From Dichomitus squalens LYAD-421 SS1 (lineage: Eukaryota; Basidiomycota; Agaricomycetes; Polyporales; Polyporaceae): a stretch of 57,371 nucleotides of DNA. A program made the position numbers and the translations under genes. The stretch covers positions 1,018,418 through 1,075,788 of the forward strand of contig NW_006766883.1 in the NCBI RefSeq assembly GCF_000275845.1. Reading direction: 5' to 3'. Below the pieces are notes generated by a model. The model ran no database searches. It had not been told where the DNA came from and saw only the letters and a program-made list of their open reading frames with translations. Position 1 is the first letter of the stretch; each line of letters starts with the position of its first letter. Shown here one piece after another: positions 45,345-57,371 of the stretch.

Positions 45345-45863
45345 GCTGTGGAGGTGTGCTGCCTGTAGGGCGCTTTGACGTTGGGGGGCGTAGGATATGG
45401 TATTATTGTTTCCTCATGTGCTATGACCGCATCAAAATGACACTGCACCATGCGACGACTCGAGCTCTTTGATTGTGTGCGGCAAGAGAGATAGAAAGAG
45501 TGAATATACGTGTAGCCGGGCGCGGGTGGTGCCAAGAGTGATAGACGGGAGCTGTGCACGAGGCAAACAGTTCCCAAACAAGGCTCTGGACCGTCCCCGG
45601 CGCGGGCGTTGGTCTCTGCTTGGCTCTGGCGTCCACCCCGACTCCCGTCCATCCTCTCCGTCCTGGCGATTGTGTACCATAATCTCACGTTTTAACGACG
45701 CCTACATACCCTTCGGTCCCTCCCCATTCCCACCCCCTAACCCCCCTACAACTCCGTCAAACTGGCGCCAACACTTCTCTCCGTATTCACCTCCAGACTC
45801 TCGAAGTCCAGGTCCCAGTCTCCCCAGCCCGGTTCACCTTCTCAGAACTCTTCTGCGCTTCCC
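45345..45863. promoter_or_regulatory. intergenic region upstream of PPZ
   Basis: 519 bases. The right part (about 45710-45860) is strongly pyrimidine/C-rich, typical of a fungal 5' UTR. No gene seen. Confidence 0.45.
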
Positions 45864-47531
45864 ATGGGCCAGCAGCAGTCCAAAAAGTCGAAGAAGGGCG
45901 GAAAGGACAAAGACAAGGATGCCAACGCCGACGCCGCAACTCCTGATACTCACGGTGCGGATGCCAACGACGCGAACCAGGGAAGCCTTTCCCGCGCGAC
46001 CGCTCCTCACGATTCCTCTGGCGAAGGGAACGGCCACGCTGCGACCGTCGCGGCTATGGGTACTCCAACAATGACCGTCACCGACCCCGACGGCGGCTCT
46101 GTCATCCCGAATGGGAGTGGTTCACGCCCTCCTGGCTCCCCGGGCACTTCTCCTAGTGATGCCCTCTCCACAGCTTCACCCAAGGCGGCATCGCCGCAGT
46201 CCTCACCAGTCGTGCATGGCAAACCCGCCCCTCTTGATATCCCGATCACACATACCATCCTCTCCACTTCGCCTGGCTACCCCACTCCCGGTTCCACGAA
46301 TAGCTTCTCCCTCAACGACCCAGCCAGCGTGACGAGTAAGAATGGGAAAGAGCTAGTGAAGGCTTTAGATATCGACGACATGATCCAGAGGCTCCTGGAC
46401 GTCGGCTACACCGGCAAAGTGAGCAAGTCGCTTTGCCTCAAGAACGCGGAAATTGTTGCCATTTGCCAAACGGCGCGGGAGGTCTTCCTCAGCCAACCCA
46501 CCCTCATTGAGCTCTCCCCACCTGTCAAGATTGTCGGCGACGTCCACGGACAGTACTCGGACCTTATCCGACTGTTCGAGATGTGCGGCTTCCCGCCTGC
46601 GGCGAACTACCTCTTCCTGGGCGACTACGTGGACCGGGGAAAGCAGAGCCTCGAGACCATCCTTCTTCTGTTATGTTACAAGATTAAGTATCCCGAGAAT
46701 TTCTTCTTGCTGCGAGGAAACCACGAGTGCGCGAACGTCACGCGAGGTGAGTCCCGAGCCGCCCATGCAGTTGGTCTACCACGTTCAACTGACACCTCCA
46801 GTGTACGGCTTCTACGACGAATGCAAACGACGGTGTAACCTCAAGACGTGGAAGACGTTCATTGATGTTTTCAACTGTCTGCCGATTGCTGCCATCGTCG
46901 CGTCGAAGATCTTCTGCGTTCACGGCGGTCTCTCGCCGTCGCTACACTCCATGGAAGAAATCAAGCGTATACAGCGACCAACCGATGTCCCTGACTATGG
47001 CTTGCTGAACGATCTCCTTTGGTCGGATCCTTCAGACACCGCCGTAGATTGGGAGGACAACGAGCGCGGAGTCAGCTATTGCTTCGGAAAAGCCGTTATT
47101 AACGACTTCCTGGTGCGGTACGACATGGACCTCATCTGCCGAGCTCACATGGTCGTCGAAGACGGGTACGAGTTCTGGAACGACCGGACGCTCGTAACTG
47201 TATTCAGCGCACCCAATTATTGTGGAGGTGAGTCATATAAGCCCCTTCATTGGCGCTTCTTCTAAATGCAACGGTGTAGAGTTCGATAACTACGGAGCAT
47301 GCATGAGGTTCGGAGTTATCCGTCTTCCATGAATATGCGGTATTTCTCACAGTCTAACAATAGCGTATCGGAGGAGTTGCTCTGCGCATTCGAACTGCTC
47401 AAACCGTTAGACGGCCCTGCCCTACGAAAAGAGATGACGAAGGCCAAGCGGAAGAGGTATGTCCTTTGTCCCATGGTTGTCAACATGCGCATCATAAATC
47501 TGTTTGCAGCATGATGGCCACGACGACTTGA
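45864..47531 (+). CDS. PPZ1: serine/threonine protein phosphatase PPZ type
   Basis: Fungal-specific PP1-like phosphatase controlling cation homeostasis and cell-wall integrity, inhibited by Hal3-type subunits. It starts [20 protein letters not shown]: Gly2 is a myristoylation site followed by a basic stretch, the PPZ hallmark for membrane attachment. About 165 disordered Ser/Pro-rich residues lead into the catalytic domain from [20 protein letters not shown]. Metal and catalytic motifs are all present: [56 protein letters not shown] and [12 protein letters not shown]. The last exons give [20 protein letters not shown] and a short KSMMATTT end, stop at 47529-47531. The CDS has four introns. 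The catalytic end DNYGACMS differs from the usual DNAGAMMS. Confidence 0.93.
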
Positions 47532-48372
47532 ACCGTTGATATCTCGCGCTCGGGGAAGTCCTATATGAATATAATCGCTGTTGGGGCCCTACCCCGATGT
47601 TTGTCCCAGCGCGGACAGTCGCGGCTCCCCCTTGGGGTGTGCACATGCCGTTGCATGGGTCGCATTGCCACTTGTACGGCGCTCGCCCTGGAAGGAGGGG
47701 AGCCGGAGATTATCCGGGCGCGACCGCCATCATTGATCCCGGCCCGCCTAACTTAACGTATGTTTTCATCGCGTCTCTCTTTCGTGCTACTGGCAATTAT
47801 CTGGGATTACGGACGGTCGGCTCCTTTGTGTACACGCGCTGCTGCTCTTGCATTCCATACAGTTACGTCGTTCGTTCCCTTTCGTTTGTTAGTACGTACG
47901 CGCCGTCATTCCTTTGTCCACGTCTCTACATTCTCTGTTGCAGTCTCATCTCCCACTCTCGTCCGCTTGGTAGTGGTTACCCTCGTCTGTGCTATAGTCA
48001 TTATCTCTCCCTCAGCATTTTTTTTTCAAAATCACGCATACACTTCTCATGATGGACCAGGGCCAGAGTGCGGCCACGTTTGGCGTAGGGCCTCCGCAGT
48101 TCCAGCGCGGTAAAACGACTCCACACTGCCAAGATAAAGTAAACGTGCTCAAAAGCCTCCGTGCAATCGGGAAGGAAGAGGTGTTATACATTCCCGGCGC
48201 CGCAGAGCCGGCGATGTCATCTACTTCGTTACAGTTCATAAATCTATGTCACTATTGCGAGCGTGCCCAACACCCAGGAAAGTGAGTCCTTCCACCGGCA
48301 CCGGAAAGCCTTCAGGCTTCTTGCCATGATCAGGGCAGGAACCCGGTACCGCGCCTGATGCCGATTTCACGT
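47532..48372. other. intergenic, convergent; no gene seen
   Basis: 841 bases between PPZ and the protease. A pyrimidine-rich tract occupies 47850-48020. Reading frames here lack codon bias and splice logic. Confidence 0.45.
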
Positions 48373-50236
<1,864 letters not shown>

Positions 50237-51696
50237 GGTGGCAAACGTCGTCGGGGCAGGAAGGCTAGGCGAGAAGCTGGTCGAGCTTGCAGAGCACCGA
50301 AGCACTGTAGTTGGTGGACGCAGACCACCTTGTCTTTATACTCTGCTGTCGTGCTGCGACCGGGTTGCCAAAAGCGAGATGGTTAGATCACCCGCCGGTT
50401 GGCGGTGTTCGAGCTCTCAAGTGCACGACGAGCCATACGGACACCGAGCATGGCTCGTTCTTGGCGTGGATGTCGCAACACCTGAAGTCGATTACAAGTG
50501 ACCCGACAGCGCCCTCGTGCAAGGCTGCAGTTTGCGTTTGGTAGAGACGTAGAGGACACAGAAGTGAAACTAGCCAAGGCTTATGATGTCAGATGGCGGC
50601 ATACGGCAAAGCGAAGGGAAGGAATCATGGAGAAAAGAGAAGCTTCTGATGGATTAGACCAGCCTTTCTGCTAGATTCAGAGTCAGAGAGTACACCTGGC
50701 TGTACGGATATGGGGGACACCAAGCTCAGCTTTGGTGAAGCGCCCGCTGTACCATTCCGTAAGAGTAACTGACTGCACTCACAATCCTTCTTGGGGCGAA
50801 TGTGATGGCCATCGTGCTCAGCCGCGACGAGAGTCTACCTTCTGCACCGAGAGCCCAGACTTCGCGTTGCAAACAAGGCGTCGCTTGGAAGACACTGTTG
50901 CAGGCAGCGTTGGAGGTGCCTGTCCATCTGTGAACCATGTTCACCGAGCCTTCGTATCAGCCGCCACGAGGCGACCGCAGCAGCGATCAGAACGGGGATG
51001 TTATGACCAGAGGTCCTTGCAGCCCGCAAACCGAGGCACTACTAGCGGGGTTCTCGCCAGATACCAGCCAAGCCAAGCTGCACCGACAGAGGACACGCGA
51101 TATGGCGTTCATCGGCGTCTGCGACAAGCAAGCAGCAGGCAGTGTTCTATCAACAAAGGGTATCACGCGCGTTGGACGCGCCGTTGCTTCGAAATTGCTT
51201 GGCAGGTGACTCGCGGCTCATGACATCGCTCGGGCACATGCATGGGCCGCTAAGACGATATTCCAGAGTCCTCGATTCAACTCTTCGAGAGTGTATGAAG
51301 GAACCCTGTAGCATGTGCAGCCTCATCGCAGCACGTGAGAATTCCCAGTCAGCTGCATGGAGAGCTCAGCACAGCGTAAAAGACCATGATGTCGTCACGT
51401 TGCGTACAAGGGTCAAGTCCCATTCCCACCGGAGGAGTGACTACATCTGGCAGACGGCCGAACAGGAACTTGAGCACAATAACGCATTTCGTCCTTGTCG
51501 GATTGTATGACCGATTAATTGTACGCCAGGAAAAGGCAGTGACACCTGCGTCGCGTAGAGGTATCATGTGATACAATTGCTGATTTGAGGTAGATAAGTA
51601 CGATATTCAAAGGCCACTGGAAACCAAACATGAGCATTTACACATGCGTCTTGCAAGGGTCTTGTGACACATACATACATGCATGAGTCGAGACAG
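50237..51696. other. intergenic, no confident gene
   Basis: About 1.46 kb. The left 100 bases are the protease promoter; TATAAAGAC (reading minus, about 50333-50341) is a good TATA box about 100 bases before its ATG. The rest has frames up to 163 codons without family signature, codon bias or splice logic. Confidence 0.45.
50333..50341 (-). promoter_or_regulatory. TATA box of the subtilisin-like protease
   Basis: On the minus strand the sequence reads TATAAAGAC, about 100 bases upstream of the protease ATG at 50236. Strong TATA boxes are usual for highly induced secreted-enzyme genes. Confidence 0.6.
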
Positions 51697-53135
51697 CTAA
51701 TGCCTGCTCATCAGATCATACGCCAGGATGGCGAAAGCGACGACGATTGAACCGCAACCCAGGACAGCCCAAAAAGTAACCTTGTCCACGGCTCCTCCCC
51801 AGATCGCGTCGGATAGGAAGACGAGAACGATGGTGAGGAGGTTTCCAACAGAAGTGACTACCGGTCCCCACACTCCGAGCAGAACCTGCCAAGCTACTGT
51901 TAGTACACATCGCCGGTGAACAATAGGGCAAAACCCACCATGAATCCGGCATTGAAGACCGCGCCGGACAGCGCGACGCCCCCTATAGCGAGATACGTGA
52001 TGCCCCTTTGCGGAAGCTCAAAAGGCACGATGCCCAGGATATGCAGGATGGGGATGGGGATCCAGAAGACGACCAATGTGCAAATGCCGATGCCGAACGT
52101 GAGCAGGTTAGGATGGAGGCCAAACGGCAGGGGATCTATGATCTGGCCATGAGACCAGACCACTGCGTCGGAGCCGGATTCGAGGTCATCAACGGGTCCG
52201 TCGGGCGAGTCAGCGAGTGGTGCATACACCTCGTTGGATTCGACTTCTGGGTCGTTAGGGAGAGCGGCGTAGGCCTTGTAGAAGACTTGGTAGGCAGCGT
52301 AGAGGATGGACGCGGCGAGGGTCAGCAGGTCACCCATCAGAGGGGAACTTGGGGCCTCGTCCTCAAGAGAAGGAGCGGAGAGAAGGCCTTCCGAGGAGTC
52401 CGTCTTGTCGGGGCCAGAATCACCGTAGACAACGACAGCAGCTCCCACAGTCGCGATGAGTACTGCTAGTAGACGCCGAGGATCCCACTTGTGGCCGAAA
52501 AGGAGTACCGTAAAGACGTACGCGAAGAGCGCGTTCGTATTCCAGAGCGCTGTCACATCAGTGACACTGTGGCCCGTGAATGAAGAAGTCTGTATATGGA
52601 GGACGACGGATTACTCACGGGGCTAGGGCCACCGCTACGAACCACAGCAGGGATGGTACTGTCATTCCCAACGTCAGGTAGAAAATCAATCGCAGGAATT
52701 TCAATGTCGGGAAGGTTGCCGAGTTGAGGGCAGTAGTAGACTTGGGAGACAACTGCTGCTGGGTCGCGACAAGAACGGTCTTCAAGATCGAGGTGACCGA
52801 ATGTTCAGAAGTTGCGGCGAGATAGAGGACATGCACAGGGAACGATGTCGCAAAGGCGGAATGTACAACATAGCTGATCACCAAGTCAATACACGATCGT
52901 TGCGGGTATCCAGCAGTCACAGAGACTCACAATATAAGGTATGGCTGCCTGAACCCAAGTTGCGCCTGCACATACTATTCCCAACCGCTGCGTCAGTATT
53001 AAGATATCGAGAGAATACTTTGACACAGACCTGCGTGAACTGAGTCTCGGTAACGAACGCGATAAGACAAACTGCAAAGATAGCGACGGCGCGCTTTCCG
53101 CCTAACTGAACCGCGGCGCGGTGTCCTGAGGGCAT
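51697..53135 (-). CDS. drug/metabolite-type transporter (EamA, SLC35F5-like)
   Basis: A multi-helix carrier of the DMT superfamily. The start at 53135 gives MPSGHRAAVQLGGKRAVAIF and a first helix ending in FVTETQFTQ. Small exons follow with YVQAQLGFRQPYLI and SYVVHSAFATSFPVHVLYLA. Then come LTLGMTVPSLLWFVAVALAP, DVTALWNTNALFAYVFTVLL, RRLLAVLIATVGAAVVVYGD, an acidic loop, LLTLAASILYAAYQVFYKAY, LLTFGIGICTLVVFWIPIPI, YLAIGGVALSGAVFNAGFMV and VTFWAVLGCGSIVVAFAILA. Ten or so helices. The closest layout is the SLC35F5/YML018C group of vacuolar or Golgi membranes; the substrate is unknown. Stop at 51697-51699. Confidence 0.83.
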
Positions 53136-53501
53136 GCGGATTGGTATACGTGTTATAAAAGAGAAGAAGAGTCTATCGCGCTGGCGGCATGAAGGGGCCT
53201 AGTCCACAGGGCTGAGACGAGATGTAATACGGGACAGGAGCGCAAGCTGCTTGGCTTAAAGTTGGCCACATCTGCGCGTCCGGACGAGAACTGCAGTTAG
53301 TTAGGCGCTCATATCCTAGCTGCCCAATCAGGCGCTTTCCCGCCCGTATCTTTGCTGCCGGGCCGCTGCCGGAGGCCTGTTTGGGCCAAGCACTGCCGAA
53401 GTTGGGGAGGATGCCGGAGCACGTCCGGGACAAAAGCCGGCGGACGGAGACCTGGCTGAGCTCGCAGAAACTGAGAGTGCCAAACACCTACTCTGCCCGC
53501 C
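53136..53501. promoter_or_regulatory. divergent intergenic region, transporter / bL36m
   Basis: 366 bases between two outward genes; TTATAAAAG near 53153-53161 could serve either direction. No gene seen. Confidence 0.4.
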
Positions 53502-53818
53502 ATGCTACGCGCACTCCTAGCCTCTAGCCGTCCTCTTCTGTCACGCTTCCGGCCAGCAACGCTTCCCCATGTACACCCCCACCATCACCCACATCATGGG
53601 CTTACCGCGGCGCCGTCAGCAAACGTCGTTCTGGCGAGGGGAATGAAGGTCCGGGCATCGGTGAAGGTCATGTGCGACGGGTGCAGCGTTGTGAAGAGGA
53701 AGGGGAGGGTATACATCATTTGTTCTAAGAACCCCAAGCACAAACAGGTGCGCTCATCTTTCGTTGGTTGCTCACAGTGGACGTGGCTTACTGACATGGT
53801 CTGCAGCGGCAAGGTTGA
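53502..53818 (+). CDS. RTC6: mitochondrial large-subunit ribosomal protein bL36m
   Basis: Two exons, about 85 residues. The N-terminus is a mitochondrial presequence rich in Arg, Leu and His ([20 protein letters not shown]). The mature bL36 part is [20 protein letters not shown] and [16 protein letters not shown], with the C-x2-C...C...H zinc ligands in place. Splicing the phase-0 intron (about 53748-53806) adds the three residues RQG and TGA at 53816-53818, matching the usual KHKQRQG end of the family. It is convergent with the DHFR gene, about 120 bases away. Confidence 0.93.
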
Positions 53819-53942
53819 GCGCCGAGCTACATCCGGTCTTCTTGCTCATCCTCATGCACTATTGCTACCTTCAATCTCGCACAATCATATCACGAACGCG
53901 AACTCTCTAGAGGGGAGCCGTATCTTTCCCCGGGCGCGGCAG

Positions 53943-54645
<703 letters not shown>

Positions 54646-54924
54646 TCAGGAGAAAGCAGTCCATGCATGCTATTACGGGCTGCTGATCAATTTGGCAAGT
54701 TCAAAACCATAGTGTAAAGTAGCGCCGGAAAACGTCATGAGTCGCACAGCACAGTCTGTGCATGTATAAGTACTCGTCTGATAATGGGTATAGAAAGCAG
54801 GTTTGCTGGGCCGGTATCCGGATTCTAGTCAGAGATAGACATGATGGGAAGAGTGTGTCCATAATGTCACCGAAGCCTTCCGTGAAGTGTATAGTATGTA
54901 ACTACGGTGCAATGCACCGACTCC

Positions 54925-56221
54925 TCATTTTTGCGATGGCGTCCTCGCTTCAGTCATGGCATAGCTTTGCGTCTGAGCCGTCGCATTGAGGAGAGTACCA
55001 GGATGCATCACGTTGAGGGTGTACAGAGCCAGCGTCACTAGACACGCGTCGAATATAACTGTAAGTAGCAACCCAAAGTCAGCCCGGTCACGTATCCGCT
55101 AGGATGAAAACGCCTAGGCTTACTGAAGGTGACCTGGTTGTGCGCTATTGACCCGTTGAAGCCGTCGATGAACTCTATGATACGGTAAACGGAACGGATG
55201 TACACGGCGGCGGTCGGGATGATGATGCCAAAGATGAGCATCTTCATGTTGCGGTCCATGGGCTGTGAGCGCTGGTACTGGCCTTCGATGGAGTCGACTT
55301 TATGGAATGGGCGATCTTTCGAACGGCGCCATGCGTACTCGCCCATAAGGAAAGAAAAGAAGGTCATGGAGACTGGAAGAGGCGAATATGATCAGGTCCC
55401 AGGAGGAATGACGAGTGCAACGAGGACTTACTGATCTGTACAAAGAGACCGCCCAGAATGATGTTGCTTCCCTACAGACTCGTTATAACGCCTGAGCCAC
55501 TACCAACCCACACATATGCAACCCAAGACTTACAAGACGGGCTTTGTGAGGATCGGTGGTGCCCTGTGCAGCGATGCCGCCGCCACCACCCTGGATCAGG
55601 AGCGAGAAAATATCGGCCGTCAAGAAGAACCTCGAGTCTTCGGAAAATCAACGGTCTGTGGGGTACGATAGGAACGCCACGGACACTCACACCATGTGGA
55701 ACGCAAACGACTGTACTGGCCTCCGAGACGTCTGACGACCCTTGCAAAACCCATGAACAGGGCAGCAACCAAGGGTGTGGGTGCAATAACGAGTATAGAT
55801 ACCCTGCAGGCATCACCCGTTAGTGAGGACTCAAAGACGAGAAGTAGTCGGTGAGCAGACGTACTGAATTATGTACGAAGTCCTGACCAGTGGATCATAG
55901 GCGGATTTCAACCGCGCCGCCCAACCGACTATCTCTGCAACCCCCGCGATGCAGACAGTCGGAAACAGCCACCATACGCGCGACCGGCCGGCTTGAATAA
56001 CGTGGAGGACTGCGCACTGTTTCAAAACGATGCTGCCGGATACTAGTACTGCGAGGAGACATACGAGTCGTGATGATGAATATGATTACGAAAATGTAAC
56101 CGGCGGCCTTTGAGGGCACATATCCGTACAGATTCAAATGAAAGTCGTCCGTGCCTGTGATGAAGAAACATTAGTACGAGACACACCGCGAAAAACGGCC
56201 TGACCACTGACCGTCAGCCAT
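54925..56221 (-). CDS. RTA1-like seven-helix membrane protein
   Basis: Fungal RTA1/RSB1 family: plasma-membrane seven-helix proteins linked to resistance to aminocholesterol and to sphingoid-base release. Short exons give MADG, TDDFHLNLYGYVPSKAAGYI, FVIIFIITTLLHVIQAGRSR, VWWLFPTVCIAGVAEIVGWA and VSILVIAPTPLVAALFMGFA. Further exons include a Gly-rich loop after an LTADIFSLLIQGGGGG-like stretch. MTFFSFLMGEYAWRRSKDRP, RNMKMLIFGIIIPTAAVYIR and SVYRIIEFIDGFNG follow. The end is FDACLVTLALYTLNVMHPG and a short tail, stop at 54925-54927. YGYVP, YRIIEFIDG, FDAC and HPG are family signatures. About eight introns. Confidence 0.88.
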
Positions 56222-57371
56222 GCTAGGTGCACTTGGGAAGCCTGCCAAAAAAAGACAAAATGATAGAGACCCAAGATATTGCTAGGGGGGAAAGGTGGAG
56301 ATGGCAGAGGGTTTCTTGGGACACCGGCGCTCTGTAAGTGATACCTTTATACTGTCCGGCGAAACGAGCTCCTTGACGTTCTGTTGCGGTGCATGCCACC
56401 CTACGTGCGCAGGCACCGACAGCGTGTGGGGCGCCATGCAGCCATAGCACAAACCGAGCAGTGATGTGTGCGGCGCGAGGACGGAGATATGCACGGAGAC
56501 GAACTTCAAATAGAAAGGAACGGGGGCTTCGTGCACTCTGCAGGGCCATGCGTAGTGAGTTACCTCAACCGGAGGCGGTGCTCTAGCGATTTACCTTGAT
56601 ACTTACGAACCTCTCTGTTGGTACCGCAGCAAACAGACCGACGAGGGATTTACGGTCACAAGACCCCTTGGCATGGGCGTACATAGCGCGAAGAAGTTGT
56701 ATACAAGGTGAAAATTGGGCACCGCACTCGCATAAGTATACGAGAGAGATGGACTTCCTAGACGCCCAGGGCGCAACGAGTTTATGATGAGTCATCATGC
56801 TTACTCACAGGCCTGCAGCTCGCTCTAATGCACGGCCCGTCCACCGTGAGACGCGCCAGCAGAGGACCCCCGGCAATACTTAGGCCCAAATGTATGATCC
56901 AAGATCCTTGAATCCGGCCAGAATTGTCCGATGGATCAGGCCTTGTCTGAGGCCAAATTCGTCCGGATTTGACCAGGCCTCCCGATTTTCGCTCAAATTT
57001 GGCCGGACTCTGGATCAGGCCATCGGGAGGTCCAAAATTATCCGGATTCGCTGGATCAGGCCTCCTGAAAGCAGATTTTCGTCGGGGACCGCTGTAACCA
57101 TGCTGATATTGACTACAGGTGTGGGATAGCATGCAGGAGAGGTCGTAGATAGAGGTATAATGTAAGGACGCAAGGAGGAGCTCGCATACGGCACTCTAGA
57201 TGTCCGGCGCTACATCCACCGAAGAGTGTACGAAGGGTCTCGTTCGGAGGATCTTCGCTGAATGCATGTGAGGCCTTCTGAGAGGTGAGTGCCGATGGAC
57301 GAGGGGGAAGATCTGTGCAGAGCAAATGCAGCACGGAATTGGTGGGGGTTGGCAGTGGAGGGTGTTGTATT
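56222..57371. other. intergenic end of window
   Basis: No gene recognised. The left end is the promoter of the RTA1-like gene. The region 56905-57090 carries an imperfect repeat; the final 280 bases show nothing. Confidence 0.45.
56905..57090. repeat. imperfect direct repeat of about 80 bp
   Basis: GGATCAGGCC occurs at about 56934, 57013 and 57053. Two units of about 80 bp share the order GGATCAGGCC, then GAGG-CCAAA-TT, then TCCGGATT, then an AGGCCTCC block and GATTTTCG. The sequence between is less alike. This is probably part of a dispersed repeat or a small satellite; its true limits cannot be seen from one window. Confidence 0.65.

Noticed and set aside
47597..48052. 151-codon frame between PPZ and the protease
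   Set aside because: Rich in Cys/Tyr/Ser from a pyrimidine-rich tract, no family signature, no splice sites; likely 3' UTR or spacer.
50732..51223. 163-codon plus-strand frame
   Set aside because: Amino-acid make-up is random-like, no domain, and no supporting neighbours in other species could be recalled.

Overview
The window is nuclear DNA of a filamentous basidiomycete, most likely an Agaricomycete. Nearly every recognisable gene is cut by many short introns, mostly about 48-65 nt with GTRNGT donors and YAG acceptors. The set includes eukaryotic housekeeping genes (DCP2, REC8, IDI1, MPC1, DNA ligase I, RPS11, PPZ-type phosphatase, DHFR) and two gene families that I know mainly from mushroom-forming fungi: a WW-like membrane protein, and the 35.1-36.5 kb conserved protein. 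I place it no lower than class. All exon boundaries were read by eye from frame and splice signals, so the CDS spans are spans from start codon to stop codon including introns.

Layout. 1-5 kb is a gene graveyard. A berberine-bridge-type FAD-linked oxidoreductase pseudogene (about 1634-4190, +) is broken by frameshifts and by a 477-bp inverted-repeat transposon of MITE type, flanked by an imperfect 8-bp target duplication. 5-20.4 kb is a gene-dense block: DCP2 (-), a TPR-MYND gene with a decayed tandem copy (+), a GRAM-domain membrane protein (+), meiotic cohesin REC8 (+), isopentenyl-diphosphate isomerase (+) and a WW-like membrane protein (-).

21.7-34.7 kb is the most unusual part. It holds an array of eight small genes, all on the + strand, that share one architecture. 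Each has a variable Ser/Thr/Ala/acid-rich N-terminus, introns in phase 2 (often bounding an 18-27 nt microexon), and a final module. The module is an Asp/Glu run, one aromatic position (W or F), K/R-G, then P-T, followed by a short Pro/Lys-rich tail. I do not recognise this family. The last two copies are clearly a tandem duplication of about 990 bp that includes promoter and introns.

35-56.2 kb is conserved again: a basidiomycete family protein (-), mitochondrial pyruvate carrier MPC1 (+), DNA ligase I (-), a seven-helix receptor-like protein (+), RPS11/uS17 (+), PPZ-type phosphatase (+), a secreted subtilisin-like protease (-), a drug/metabolite transporter (-), mitochondrial bL36 (+), dihydrofolate reductase (-) and an RTA1-like membrane protein (-). 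The last 1.1 kb has no gene but carries a short repetitive sequence.

Most genes here are unrelated housekeeping genes in ordinary fungal order, with no operon logic. The exception is the array, whose members are co-oriented, homologous and evolving fast. I saw no tRNA or rRNA genes and no CRISPR array.
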